From the NCBI GenBank assembly GCA_033557465.1, contig CM066032.1, positions 1,315,791,758 through 1,315,855,757 on the forward strand: DNA of 64,000 nucleotides, in the 5' to 3' direction. A program made the position numbers and the translations under genes. Positions 44,208 through 55,640 of this stretch are shown piece by piece; within the stretch, counting starts at the first letter, position 1; the number at the start of each line of letters is the position of its first letter. This DNA comes from Ichthyophis bannanicus. Taxonomy: Eukaryota > Chordata > Amphibia > Gymnophiona > Ichthyophiidae. The notes beneath the pieces are model-generated. The model made no database searches. It was not told the DNA's origin and was given only the letters and a program-made list of their open reading frames with translations.

Positions 44208-46087
44208 CCCATCTGTAATATAGTTCAAGATTGGGCATCTCAAGTCCTCCTGAGGTTTGGGATGGATCAAGATTAACCACCCTATCCTCGACTGGCAACA
44301 CTGCCAAATAAAAGAAGTAAACAGCCGGTGCAATTTATTGAAAAAAGAATGTGGGATCAAAATAGGGAGTTGGGTAAAGAGAAAGAGAATCTTAGACAGG
44401 TGGCCTAGTACCAGATGTGGCTAAAATGCATAGTAACAAGGCAGATTTAAATTCACTGAAAAGCCTGAGATGCTGGAGAACTTTTGCAGAAGGTCCACGA
44501 TGACAGGCAAAGAGGTTCCCATATAAAGATTAAGGTGTCATTGACATACAGAGAAATGATATGACTGTGCCCCTCAGTGTGATACCCCATGTAGAAGCCT
44601 GCCGCCGCAGGTGTGCAGCCAAGGGTTCTATGGCCAGAGCGAATAAGAACGGGGGAAGTGGACATCCCTGTCTGGTGCCCCTCCCTAACTCAAAGGATGG
44701 AGAGAGAAAACCGTTCACTAACACTGATGCCATGGGGCAGTGTACAATGCCTTGATCTGGCCTCGGAAGGAAGGTCCAAAACCAAACTGTTACAAGCTGG
44801 TTAATAAGTAAGACCATTCAACTTTATCAAACGCCTTCTCAGCTTCAAGGGCTAATACAGCAAACTCTCCAGGGACATCCCGCAAACTGGACATCACATT
44901 GATCAACCGACAGACATTTTCAAAGCCATACCAGTAAGTAATAAAACCCATTTGATCCAGGTGCACAGGTAACTGCCTATCCAGGCGAGCAGATAATATT
45001 TTTGTAAAGAGTTTGTAATCTATATTAAGGAGAGATATCGGTCAATAACTACTGCAGCACAGTGGGTCCTTACCCTCTTTTGGAATCATGGTTTGATAAA
45101 AGGAAGTAGGAAGTCAACACTGAGGCAGTATTTCATTAAACATCCGGTGAGCATAGGAGCAATGAGGTCAGGGAGAGCTCTATAAAGTTCTGCTGGAAAG
45201 AAATCAGGGCCTGCGGCTTTGGCAGTTTTTAGTGTCCGGATAGCCCATTGAACTTCCGCGAGAGTTATTGAGCCCTCCAAGGCAGCACAGGCCGCGGGTG
45301 ACAAACGTGGGAGTTCTGCCTCACACAGCCATTGTTGAATACATGAGATTGGTTCACGCAACTGAGATGTATAAAACTCCCTAAAATCACACAAAGAGAT
45401 GCGCTGTATCTGATGACTTTCATACCAGCTCCTGCTTCGGAGAAGTAATGTCCACTATCCAACATTGGCGTTTCAGCTGCCATAATAAAAGCCGGCCTAC
45501 CTTATTACTATGTTTATAATATCATTGTCGCATCCTCAGGATTTGTGAGGCGATGTTTTCTGTCTCCAAAGTAGTTAGCTCCCCTCTGAGGAGAAACAAT
45601 CAATGCCAAAGCGAGGAATTGCCTCCCTGCCGGTGATGAGTTTCTAAACGTTAAATCACTGCTCGCAGTACTTCTTATTTTCATTTTTCTCAAAGCAATC
45701 ACTAAATAAATCAACTAGAATCTCAGCACCTACTTTACCTGCTTCCCACACTGTGAAGATGGATGTATCCCCAAGGTCATATAAGCGAAGATGTTCTCAC
45801 CAACCCTCCCTAACCACCTTTAAGAAATCCAGGTTTTTAAGTAGGTGTCTGGATAGATTCCATAGACGTGGGGGCAATTCCCCATCCACTATTTTCCACT
45901 CCAAAGAAAGTTGATAGTGATCTGAAGGTCCAATCGGGCTTATCTCTACCTTGGTAACTGATGGCAATTGAGACCGTGAAATTAGCCACTGATCAATGCG
46001 CGAATAAGTTAAATGAGCTGTTGAGAAAAAAGTATAATCGCGTCTGCCAGGTCTCACACAGGTCCCAATCCGCCAAAAGAGTTGCAA

Positions 46088-47175
46088 GGTGAGGGGGTTG
46101 TAAGGTATGATATGATAGAAGTCTATAAATTAATGAATGGAGTGGAACGGGTAAACGTAGATCGATTGTTTACTTTATCAGAATATAGAAAGACTAGGGG
46201 ACATGCAATGAAACTACAGGGTAAGCTATTTAAGACTAATAAGAGAAAATATTTTTTCACTCAACGTGTAATCAAACTCTGGAATTTGTTACCGGAGTGT
46301 AGCAGCAGAGCACAGACAAACCAATGATACCAGGAGTCTGTTCAGAAGGTCCAAATCATTTATTTGTGCACAAGTCTCAAGCAGAATCAAATTCAAAATG
46401 GCTGAGCAATGGTTTCTAGCAAAACAACAACTTTTATAGATTTCTTCTCCATTCTAGACATAGGCAAACATTTCATTGGTCCCGGTAACCCCCCATACAC
46501 CTTCTATTGGTTCCGGTACCGATATGGCTATCCAATGATGTCCTTTGACTGGGCTTAGCACCTGCTTATCCCCCTTATAGTCCCAATTACAATGGTCAGT
46601 TCACCAACTTAGATACTTTTCTCTTCCAAGGCCATTTAACTAGTTAGAACATGTGGGAAAGCAGGGCACTGTAACCTTTCTTTCAGCAGAGTTAATTAAT
46701 TCCATAGCAGCTGTACTCTCTTATCAATAGCAATTAAACTTATTTTTCTATATTTTTCTGAGTTTCGATTCTGCTCAGCTAAGCTGATTGTGCCTTGTTA
46801 AGTTTTCAGTTCTATAATAGCAGCATGCTGGGGAATGTGCAATTCCTATGGGCCTCTCCACAGGCTTCATTTACAGGTCAAGCTATTTAGGCCTGTCTGC
46901 TTATTTCAGACACCATGGATCATAGGCCTTCGCCTACCACAGGAGGATGTAGTAAAGGCTGTTAGTGTAGCTGGATTTAAAAAAGGTTTGGACAAGTTCC
47001 TGGAGGAAAGGTCCATAATCCATTATTAAAAAGGGACCCAGGATATCAATGTTTGACCCAATACAAGCATTGTGGAACCTGTGTCTTTTGGGGAAACTGC
47101 TAGGTACGTATGACCTAGATTGGCCACTGTTGGAAACAGGATATTGGGCTTGATGGACCTTGGTCTGACCCAGTA
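46088..47175 (+). mobile_element. CR1 (family A) 3' fragment with a solo LTR inside
   Basis: Codes for [38 protein letters not shown] and LWNLLPE before the LTR, and [19 protein letters not shown] with LEERSI after it. The 3' UTR continues to GACCCAGTATGG at about 47,170. Only the last quarter of the family-A ORF is present. Confidence 0.88.
46298..46941 (-). mobile_element. Solo LTR, 644 bp
   Basis: Begins TGTAG and ends CTACCACA, giving TG...CA termini with short inverted ends. It is flanked by GGAG on both sides (46,294-46,297 and 46,942-46,945). Excision joins the CR1 codons LLPE and DVV correctly. On the minus strand TATAAAAG lies near 46,432-46,440 and AATAAA near 46,357-46,362, which suggests minus orientation. 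No internal retroviral or Gypsy genes are present. Confidence 0.75.
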
Positions 47176-47319
47176 TGGGTCTTGAAGGACTACAAAAGGG
47201 GACTGTTACTTCTGGAGAGAGATCTGCAATTGTGAGTATATACTTCTGGGAATTTTCTGAAAGGAATTCTTTGTATTAAAGATAATTAATCTGTGAACCC
47301 ACTATTTTTTGTTAAATCA

Positions 47320-47595
47320 GTCATGACCTAGTAGCAGCAGTTTAAGTTTAAATTTAAAACACAGAAGAGAACTTTCTGGTTACATTTCATACCCAGCAGA
47401 GAGCTTGTAGTTTTCATTTAATAGTCACTCAGGGCCTAGCATCAGCAAAGTACTTTTAGTTTAAATTTAAAACACAGAAGAGAGCTTTCTGGTTAAATTT
47501 AGAACCCAGCAGAGAGCTTGTAGTTTAAATTTCATAATAAGTTAGAGCCTAGCAGCAGCAAAGAACTATAATTTAAATCAAATAAAAATATAGAT
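47320..47595. repeat. Tandem repeat, about 113-bp unit
   Basis: AACACAGAAG recurs at 47,358 and 47,471, and GCCTAGC at about 47,434 and 47,547, giving a 113-bp period. About two and a half units are present, each with a TTTAAATTTAAA stretch. The host element is not identified. Confidence 0.75.
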
Positions 47596-47765
47596 TAGCA
47601 CAAAAGGCAAAACAGGGTCAGTACTCTTTGAAGAGCAAATAAAGGGGTATGTTTACTAAACCATCTTAATGTGCGCTCTGCCACGTTATCGCGCGATAAG
47701 GTACCTTAACGTGCGATAACGCGCACAGCGGCGCAAACGAGCGCTGAAGGCGGAGAAAGGCTCCC

Positions 47766-49873
47766 GGAGGTTTAAAGGTGAGGTCAGAGAGGCTGTTGCT
47801 GCCAAAAGAGCAACCTTCAGGAAATGGAAAAAAGAGCCAAATGATGAAAACTGGAAACAGCACAAGCACTGGCAAGTTAAATGCAAAGCATTGATAAGGC
47901 AGGCAAAGCGGGAATTTGAGAAGAAACTTGCTACAGAAGCAAAAACACAAAATAAAGACTTTTTCAAGTACATTCGTAGCAAAAGGCCTGTGAGAGAGTC
48001 AATTGGACCATTAGATGATAGAGGGGTAAAAGGGGCAGTAAGAGGAGACAAGGCTATAGCAGAGAGACTGAATGAATTCTTTGCTTCGGTCTTTACTGAG
48101 GAAGATGTAGGGATGTTACCCAAGACTGAAGTGGTATTTCAAGGTGATACTGCAGAGGAATTGAGAGAAATATCGCTACACCGGGAAGATATATTACAAC
48201 TATTTGATAAACTGAATAGTAGCAAATCACCTGGACCGGATGGTATACATCCTAGAGTGTTGAAAGAACTGAAATATGAGATTGCAGACCTGTTATTGGT
48301 AATCTGTGAACTTTCATTAAAATCATCTGTAATACCTGAAGATTGGAGGGTCGCCAACGTAACACCAATTTTTAAAAAGGGTTCCAGGGGTGACCCGGGA
48401 AATTACAGACCGGTGAGCCTGACGTCAGTACCAGGGAAAATGGTAGAAACCATCATAAAGAACAAAATTACACAGCATGTAGATAGTCATGGCCTAATGG
48501 GAGACAGCCAACATGGCTTTAGACAAGGAAGATCTTGTCTTACTAATCTGATCTGTTTTTTTGAAGGTGTGCATAAACAGGTAAACAAAGGTGAGTCGGT
48601 TGATATAGTGTATCTGGACTTTCAGAAAGCTTTTGACAAGGTCCCCCATCAGAGACTTTTGGCGAAGCTAAAAAGTCATGGGATAGGAGGCAGTGTACTA
48701 TTGTGGATCGGGAACTGGTTAAAAGATAGAAAGCAGAGGGTAGGGCTAAATGGCCAATATTCCCAATGGAAAAAGGTGAATAGCGGAGTACCCCAGGGAT
48801 CTGTACTGGGTCCGCTGCTTTTTGACATATTCATAAATGACCTGGAAAAGGGAATAACTAGTGAGGTTATCAAATTTGCAGATGACACAAAACTGTTTAA
48901 AGTTGTTAAAACCCAAGAGGATTGTGGAAAACTGCAGGAGGATCTGGATAAATTGGAAGACTGGGCATCCAAATGGCAGATGAAATTTAATGTGGACAAG
49001 TGCAAAGTTATGCACCTAGGAAAGAACAACCCACACTATAGTTACACGATGCAAGGCTCCACATTAGAAACCACCACCCAGGAAAAAGATTTAGGAGTCA
49101 TCGTGGATAACATGTTAAAACCCTCCGCCCAGTGTGCAGCGGCGGCCAAGAAAGCAAATAGAATGCTAGGTATCATAAGGAAAGGGATGGAGAATAAAAC
49201 AAAGGATATTATAATGCCTCTGTATCGCTCCATGGTACGACCGCACCTTGAATATTGTGTGCAATTCTGGTCACCGTATCTTAAAAAGGACATAGAGTTA
49301 TTAGAAAAAGTACAGAGAAGAGCCACCAAATTGGTGAAGGGGATGGAAGGCTACTCCTATGAAGAGAGGCTAAAAAGGTTAGGGCTCTTTAACCTAGAAA
49401 AGAGACGGCTGAGGGGAGATATGATAGAGGTGTATAAATTAATGAATGGAGTGGAACGGATAGACGTGGATCAATTGTTTACGCTATCAGAATATAGAAG
49501 GACTAGGGGACATGTAATGAAGCTACAGGGTAAACTATTTAAGACAAATAGGAGAAAATATTTCTTCACTCAACGTGTAATCAAACTCTGGAATCTGTTA
49601 CCGGAGGATGTAGTAAGGGCTGTTAGTATAGCTGGGTTTAAAAAAGGTTTGGACAAGTTCCTGGAGGAAAGGTCCATAAACCACTATTAAAAAGGGACCC
49701 AGGATAACAATGCTTGGCCTAGTACAAGCACTGCTGAACCTGTGTCTTTTGGGGAAACTGCTAGGTACGTATGACCTAGATTGGCCACTGTTGGAAACAG
49801 GATACTGGGCTTGATGGACCTCGGTCTGACCCAGTATGGCATTTCTTATGTTCTTATGTTCTTATGTTCTTAG
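47766..49873 (+). mobile_element. CR1 (family A), 5' truncated, with 17-bp flanking duplication
   Basis: The best family-A copy. It is flanked by GGCGGAGAAAGGCTCCC (47,749-47,765) and GGCGGAGGAAGGCTCCC (49,874-49,890). After the ORF stop the 3' UTR runs through GGCTTGATGGACC and GACCCAGTATGGC and ends with repeated ATGTTCTT units, the usual CR1 tail. The flanking host DNA contains CGTTATCGCGCGATAA motifs. Confidence 0.9.
47891..49690 (+). CDS. CR1 reverse transcriptase, 599 codons, open
   Basis: The frame is open from about 47,770; the first ATG-type start used is at 47,891 but the native start and endonuclease are lost by 5' truncation. Linker: [17 protein letters not shown]. Reverse transcriptase: [68 protein letters not shown] and intact FADDTKLF near 48,880. 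C-terminus: [50 protein letters not shown] and LEERSINHY. No frameshift in 600 codons suggests a young insertion that could not move on its own. Confidence 0.92.
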   Translation: MIRQAKREFEKKLATEAKTQNKDFFKYIRSKRPVRESIGPLDDRGVKGAVRGDKAIAERLNEFFASVFTEEDVGMLPKTEVVFQGDTAEELREISLHREDILQLFDKLNSSKSPGPDGIHPRVLKELKYEIADLLLVICELSLKSSVIPEDWRVANVTPIFKKGSRGDPGNYRPVSLTSVPGKMVETIIKNKITQHVDSHGLMGDSQHGFRQGRSCLTNLICFFEGVHKQVNKGESVDIVYLDFQKAFDKVPHQRLLAKLKSHGIGGSVLLWIGNWLKDRKQRVGLNGQYSQWKKVNSGVPQGSVLGPLLFDIFINDLEKGITSEVIKFADDTKLFKVVKTQEDCGKLQEDLDKLEDWASKWQMKFNVDKCKVMHLGKNNPHYSYTMQGSTLETTTQEKDLGVIVDNMLKPSAQCAAAAKKANRMLGIIRKGMENKTKDIIMPLYRSMVRPHLEYCVQFWSPYLKKDIELLEKVQRRATKLVKGMEGYSYEERLKRLGLFNLEKRRLRGDMIEVYKLMNGVERIDVDQLFTLSEYRRTRGHVMKLQGKLFKTNRRKYFFTQRVIKLWNLLPEDVVRAVSIAGFKKGLDKFLEERSINHY

Positions 49874-49890
49874 GGCGGAGGAAGGCTCCC

Positions 49891-50755
49891 CAGGGGCGGA
49901 GAGAAGGGGTCAATGGGTGGAGAGTGGGAGGGGAGAGGCTCCCCGCACACTAACACTGTGAAATCCGAGGCTGAAAACTAACGCCAGTGAAACCCTCGCA
50001 TTAGAGCTGATTTAAAGGGAAGAGAAACCATTTATGTCAGCAATGTACAGCAAAACCAGGGAAACCTACAAAAAAGTGATAAGTGTGATACATGTGCACA
50101 GAACAAAAGTGCAAATAAACATTGAAAATTACCCCAACAAAATATAAAAAAAACATAACCAAGCTGGGCAATAGTGATATTAATGGGAAACATCAAAAAC
50201 ACTCCCAAGAAAGCTCCAAAAAAAAGATATGAATTTTGGAAGGGTTTACGCTCCGTCCCCATACAAGTTGAATGATCTCACAGTGAAATAGCGCTGATCA
50301 GGGTTTCCCTCTCCATTGGACAGGTTTCCTATGGCATGCACATGTTCCACAACAGCAGGGCAGGCATGTCGGAATGGGCAACTGGACAGATGCTGGGAAA
50401 GGGGACACAGGGGGCTGCAGACGGCACATGCTGTACTGCAGCTGGAAAAGATATATAGCCCTCCAAATCTGTTAATAGATGCTTGATCACAATCTACCGC
50501 TATCAAACATAATTCCCACTAAAAACTTAGAGTATAGAAAGAACTCGTGGTCTCAGACTCAGAATGGCACCACTTCTGGGTAATTTTTCACCTTATTGAA
50601 GCGTTTGTGCTCTATTGCATCAACGACCACAGCAGTTCTAAATCAAAGTTGTAGTTCGAAGCAGTTCATGTCAGTAATCAAAATTTCTCTTAATGTTTTT
50701 CAAGTCCAAAGCTCTAAAGAGATAAAACTTATCTCAAATCAATGTGCTTATCCTT
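49891..50755. other. Unassigned sequence between CR1 copies
   Basis: No coding region recognised. It continues the DNA into which the CR1 at 47,766 was inserted. It may be the body of the element to which the hammerhead-like pair belongs. Confidence 0.4.
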
Positions 50756-50757
50756 AG

Positions 50758-50828
50758 AGTCACGAACATCCCCAATGCCACCATTCAGGTACCGTCTTCA
50801 CGTTTCAATTCTTCATCAGGGGGTTTGT
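50758..50828 (-). ncRNA. Hammerhead-like motif (minus)
   Basis: On the minus strand: CCCC, CTGATGA, a weak AGAATT stem II, GAAA, a stem III weakened by a CpG-type change, ATT and GGGG. It is the inverted twin of 50,963-51,032 and about 95 percent alike by eye. Confidence 0.45.
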
Positions 50829-50962
50829 GTGTTCGCAATTCAGCACTATCTATGGATAGAGCATATAGTTTTCTCAATCATATCTTTTTATTCACTTAGC
50901 ATTATTCACACATTAAAAATAGACAGAGATGATGTGCTCTTACCATTAATTTATCTGTCAAG

Positions 50963-51032
50963 AAACCCCCTGATGAAGAATTGAAACGCGAAGACGGTAC
51001 CTGAATGGTGGCGTTGGGGATGTTCGTTTAGA
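50963..51032 (+). ncRNA. Hammerhead-ribozyme-like motif with intact core
   Basis: CTGATGA at 50,970-50,976 and GAAA at 50,983-50,986 match the hammerhead core exactly. Stem I pairs CCCC with GGGG (about 51,016-51,019). Stem III pairs CGC with GCG around a 21-base loop, and the cleavage triplet is GTT. Stem II (AGAATT) is only one or two base pairs, as in minimal hammerheads. Best core of the set. Confidence 0.5.
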
Positions 51033-51040
51033 CTGGAACG

Positions 51041-52545
51041 CTTCGGTCTTTACTGAGGAAGATGTAGGGATGTTACCCATGACTGAAGTGGTATTTAAAG
51101 GTGCGGAAGAATTGAAGGAAATATCGATACATCGGGAAGATGTATTACAACTATTAGATAAACTGAAGAGTAGCAAATCACCTAGGCCGGATGGTATACA
51201 TCCAAGGGTGTTGAAAGAACTGAAATATGAGATTGCAGACCTGCTATTAGTAATCTGTGAATTTTCATTAAAATCATCTGTAATACCTGAAGATTGGTGT
51301 ATCTGGACTTTCAGAAAGCCTTTGACAAGGTCCCTCATCAGAGACTTTTGGCAAAACTAAAGAGTCATGGGATAGGAGGCAGTGTACTACTGTGTACTGT
51401 ACACAGTACTGTGTACTGTGTACTACTGTGGATCAAGAACTGGTTAAAAGATAGAAAGCAGAGGGTTGGGCTAAATGGCCAATTTTCCCAATGGAGAAAA
51501 GTGAATAGTGGTGTACCCCTGGAAAGTGGAATAACGAGTGAGGTTATCAAATTTGCAGATGACACAAAACTATTTAAAGTTGTTAAAACCCAAGAGGATT
51601 GTGGAAAATTGCAAGAGGATCTTGATAAATTGGAAGACTGGGCATCAAAATGGCAGATGAAATTTAATGTGGACAAGTGCAAAGTTATGCACCTAGGGAA
51701 GAACACCCAAACTATGGTTATACGATGCAAGGTTCCACATTAGGAACCAACACCCAGGAAAAGGATTTAGGCGTCATTGTGGATAGCCTGTTAAAACCCT
51801 CGGCCCAGTGTGCAGCGGCAGCCAAGAGAGCAAATAGAATGCTAGGTATCATAAGGAAAGGAATGGAAAATAAAACAAAAGATATTATAATGCCTCTATA
51901 TCGTTCCATGGTGAGACCGCACCTTGAATATTCTGTGCAATTCTGGTCGCCGTATCTTAAAAAGGATATAGCGTTATTAGAAAAGGTTCAGAGAAGAGCC
52001 ACCAAAATGGTAAAGGGGATGGAAGGATACTCCTATGAAGAAAGGCTAAAAAGGTTAGGGCTCTTTAACCTGGAAAAGAGACGGCTGAGGGGAGATATGA
52101 TAGAAGTCTATAAATTAATGAACGGAGTGGAACGGGTAAACGTAGATCGATTGTTTACCTTATCAGAATATAGAAAGATTAGGGGACATGCAATAAAGCT
52201 ACAGGGTAAACTATTTAAAACTAATAAAAGAAAATATTTATTCACTCAACGTGTAATCAAACTCTGGAATTTGTTACCGGAGGATGTAGTAAAGGCTGTT
52301 AGTGTAGCTGGGTTTAAAAAAGGTTTGGACAAGTTCCTGGAGGAAAGGTCCATAAACCATTATTAAGAAGGGGCCCAGGATATCAATGCTTGACCCAGTA
52401 CAAGCATTGCAGAACCTGTGTCTTTTTGGGGAAACTACTAGGTATGTATGACCTAGATTGGCCACTGTTGGAAACAGGATACTGGGCTTGATGGATCTTG
52501 GTCTGACCCAGTATGGCATATCTTATGTTCTTATATCTTATGTTC
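51041..52545 (+). mobile_element. CR1 (family A) with internal deletions
   Basis: Starts with the RT linker ([18 protein letters not shown]) and ends with the family tail at 52,545. Relative to the copy at 47,766, about 280 bp between EDW and the YLDFQKAF region are missing, as is the segment between SGVP and ESGITSE that carries QGSVLGP. A TACTGTG-type expansion lies at about 51,388-51,430. The C-terminal 230 codons (51,677-52,366) are open: FGSPYLKK-type, [30 protein letters not shown]. Confidence 0.88.
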
Positions 52546-53939
52546 TTATGGTAGCAGAATTTTCTTGTCCCTTTCTATCAAGTTCCGAGAAAAGATAATT
52601 AAAATCGCCCTCCATAAAATCTCCCATTGCACATACAATTTTAGATCTCTCGATAGGGCTTGTAGCACACCCGCAATCTCTGTCGAGAGAACGTAGACAT
52701 TAACCAATGTTATTAAGGACTCATATATAGAACCAAAAAGTATCATGTATCATCCAGAAGGGTCCATAAATTGGGTGGTCAATGAAAAAGGACAAGTGTG
52801 GGAGAATATGGTAAGCACCCTATGCTTATGTGATGTAAAACTAGTATCAAAAACCTGTGGATACTTTGAAGAGATAAACTGTAGATGATCTTGCGCAGCC
52901 AAATGTGTCTCTTGTAGAAAAAGTACATCAGCTCAAGAGCTACATACCTGATTGAATACTCACCTCCATTTAATAGGGTGGTAAAGCACTCGGACATTCC
53001 AGGAAATAATTTTAGGCATCAAACATGAGTAACACAAATGTGAACTCTCTCTGAGGTGTCGGGCCTGAGGGTGCCACTGCTAAAGAAAAAAGAGAAATCA
53101 CAGTCTCGCAAAAAGATCTCCACCACTCCATCCTCACACCAACATTGTCCTCTCCCCTGTATGCTCCATCCCAAGAGACATCCCCAATTCTTCCCTCTCC
53201 CATGCCCCAACCCCTCCTCCCTCCCTTCAAGGCCCTGCAGCCCTAAGCCATAAGGGTAGCAATAGTTTACTGAAAAATACACAAAAGAATAAGGAGCAAA
53301 GCACCTGAGAAACCTAAGGGGTATAAGAATGAGACCACTCGGCCACCGCTTACCCAAGATCCCACCTCCTGAACTATCCTCCACACCCCCATTCCCCCCC
53401 TAGTGTTTACATCCTCACCAGGGAAATACCCTCCCCTCCTCTCTCATCCCTCCCTTCAGCCCAGACCCCCAAAGACCTACAGTAGCTGATGGCAAATGTA
53501 TGAATGCCCATTGAGATCACTAGGGAAACAAGAACCCATCAACCTCCCCCTCTTTTACCATTAATGAAGACTTGTACAGGGGAGTTCACCAGAACTACAA
53601 AGAACAGAACCGAGAGTAAAAATACCACTGCAGTAGAATCAGCAACACAGCACAGAAGTGCAATATCAATCAGGTCACTTTATTCTGAGTGTCTTACATT
53701 TAGGCCTCAAATTGGCGATGAGACCGGGGTACTTTATGTCTTTTTGGACTCTCTGTGGTCATTATGCTGGCGCAGTGTACGACAGTCCTCATTTTGTATC
53801 AGATCTAAAAAGTCCAAACAAGCTAAGAGTTCTATAATCTTGTGGGCCATGTTGTTCCATTCGAAAAGAAGCACAAAAGGGAATCCCCATCTGTAATGAA
53901 GAGCTTTTTTCTAAAGAATCGTGTTAGAAGTTTAAAAAT

Positions 53940-54618
53940 TCAGCGGCGCTCCAACGTATACTGGGATAAATCCTGATATGTCTGAATGTCGTGTTCACAG
54001 AAGGGTACCACACGTTTATGGCATAGATTGCTAAGCAAGCTTACTTTATCCATGAAAAAAGAGAAACAGGTCACAATGGGATGAGGTCGAGCACTTCCCT
54101 GTGACCAGAATCCAGCAACACGGTGTGCGCACTCCAACTTCACCAGGCTTAGTCCCACTGGGACACAGCAAGAGTAAATTTCTTTAACAAGCAGTATTGT
54201 ATTCTCCTGGCCACCAGAAGCTCCTCAACTCTTAAGATCTGTATATTATTGCGGCGTTACCTGTTCTTTAATTCATCATGTCAGACTTTAATGTCCCTTA
54301 TGAGTTGATCTACTTTATTTATTATGGACTGAATTTGTTCCCCGATGTTTATTTCATTTTGTGGAACTCAATCATCTAGAGCTTTCATATCCGATCATAG
54401 ATCTGTAATGGCTGTGGAAAAATCTAATCATAATGACTGAAGCTCATGGATGACCTGCATAAGGTCTGCCTTGGTAGCAGGTGAGGAAGCCTCAGCCTCT
54501 TGGTGAGCATGAGGGCTTGGGGGTGAGACTCTATCCCTGGGAGGACTCTCGACGCCCGATTTGTCATTCTTTCTTGAGAAATTGGACAGCGTAGCAGCAT
54601 ATGTTTTTGGAGGACATG
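53940..54618 (-). pseudogene. L1-like ORF1 remnant
   Basis: ATG 54,618 opens MSSK, then after a frameshift YAATLSNFSRKNDKSG and ATKADLMQVIHELQSL, parallel to the ORF1 at 22,290. The C-terminal part reads KLECAHRVAGFWSQG, PIVTCFSFFMDKVSLL and IQTYQDLSQYTLERR, again parallel to that protein. The middle (54,150-54,420) is scrambled by indels and stops. Confidence 0.78.
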
Positions 54619-55640
54619 ATGAAAGGTCGAGAGTATACACCCCCAGACTCCATGCAAGACTAGAATAGATGCCAAGAAAAGTACCCCAGACAACACAAAA
54701 ATCAGGTGGTTGCCTTCACCATTGAGGAAAAATTGGAACTGGACCGCAGTGCATGTAATGACCACCAGATGACGCTCCTATCCCACAGTAGGTGAGAATG
54801 CTGTAAAAGATGCGAGGATGAGGGAGAAGCCAAATGTTGCCAGCAGCTCAGAATCTCAACATCTACAGCTCGGACAGAGGTGCTGAACACACCTCACTTC
54901 ACAAGAATTGCACAATACAGAAGGCAGAGGATCCACTCAGGCAGACATAAATCATGCGAGAAGAGTCCAGAACCAACTACTCATACCTTGGAAGAAAAGA
55001 GATGATCCAGGCAGTGGAATCACACTTCCAGCGATAGCATCAGAGCGTGAGAGGAAGTAGGAACACACAACTCTGGAAACATTAATTCTCCCGCCAACAG
55101 TGAAACGCTTCTGCGTGTCACCATGTGTTTGAATACTGTGTTCCAGCACCAAGAGGCAGGAGATGATGGTGACTAGGAAGATCTAGTTGACAAGTGTCAG
55201 GAAACGTGAGGAAGACTCTTACTTCATTGCACCTCAGCTGCGGAAAAGCCTGAGGGGACAAACCGCGCCATCAGATGTTTCTAAGCCTTTGATCCTGTTC
55301 AGTAGGATCAGCAGCAGCAGCAGCGAGGGGTCAGGCAACAAATCAGAAGCCGGGTGACAGCAACAGAGGGAGGCAGCAACCAGGGAGAGCAAAGTAACCA
55401 CTACGGATAGCAGTCACAGAAGCAGTGATCACGCTCCCGGCACAATCAAGGTCGGTAATGCCGAGGGTTACATTTCAAGCCGCACATAAAGGAGCTGTTT
55501 AACCCTGGAGAGAGTCCCGGTTAGATGATAAGGGGCTCTGCATTCACAGCGATCGCACAGTTCTTCCCTAAGCAGGAGCCATCAAGTAATCAAGTGGAGC
55601 TCAATCGGGTTAGGACTTGTTGGCAGGGATGATGTTTAGC

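Larger units (their letters stand above)
44208..53019 (-). pseudogene. L1-like ORF2 remnants on both sides of a compound insertion
   Basis: ATG 53,019 opens MPKIISWNVRVLYHPIKW, then LFLQETHLAAQDH and further endonuclease residues to 52,546. From 46,087 it resumes with [20 protein letters not shown] and GPSDHYQLSLEW. Reverse transcriptase pieces include AAGPDFFPAELYRALPDLIA (about 45,190), ASVLVNGFLSPSFELGRG and TRQGCPLPPFLFALAIEPL (about 44,640), and YVND in place of YADD at 44,534-44,549. Numerous frameshifts; inactive. Confidence 0.82.
44208..55640 (-). mobile_element. L1/Tx1-like LINE (minus), heavily decayed and interrupted
   Basis: Pieces in order on the minus strand: a possible 5' UTR (about 55,640-54,620), ORF1 (54,618-53,940), ORF2 start at 53,019, endonuclease N-half down to 52,546, then after a compound insertion (46,088-52,545) the rest of ORF2 from 46,087 to 44,208. 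The 3' end of ORF2 and the UTR are missing. The 5' limit is an estimate. Confidence 0.75.

Noticed and set aside
47320..47595. CRISPR-like array
   Set aside because: Repeats are adjacent, 113 bp long and diverged, without constant repeats and unique spacers; the genome is vertebrate.
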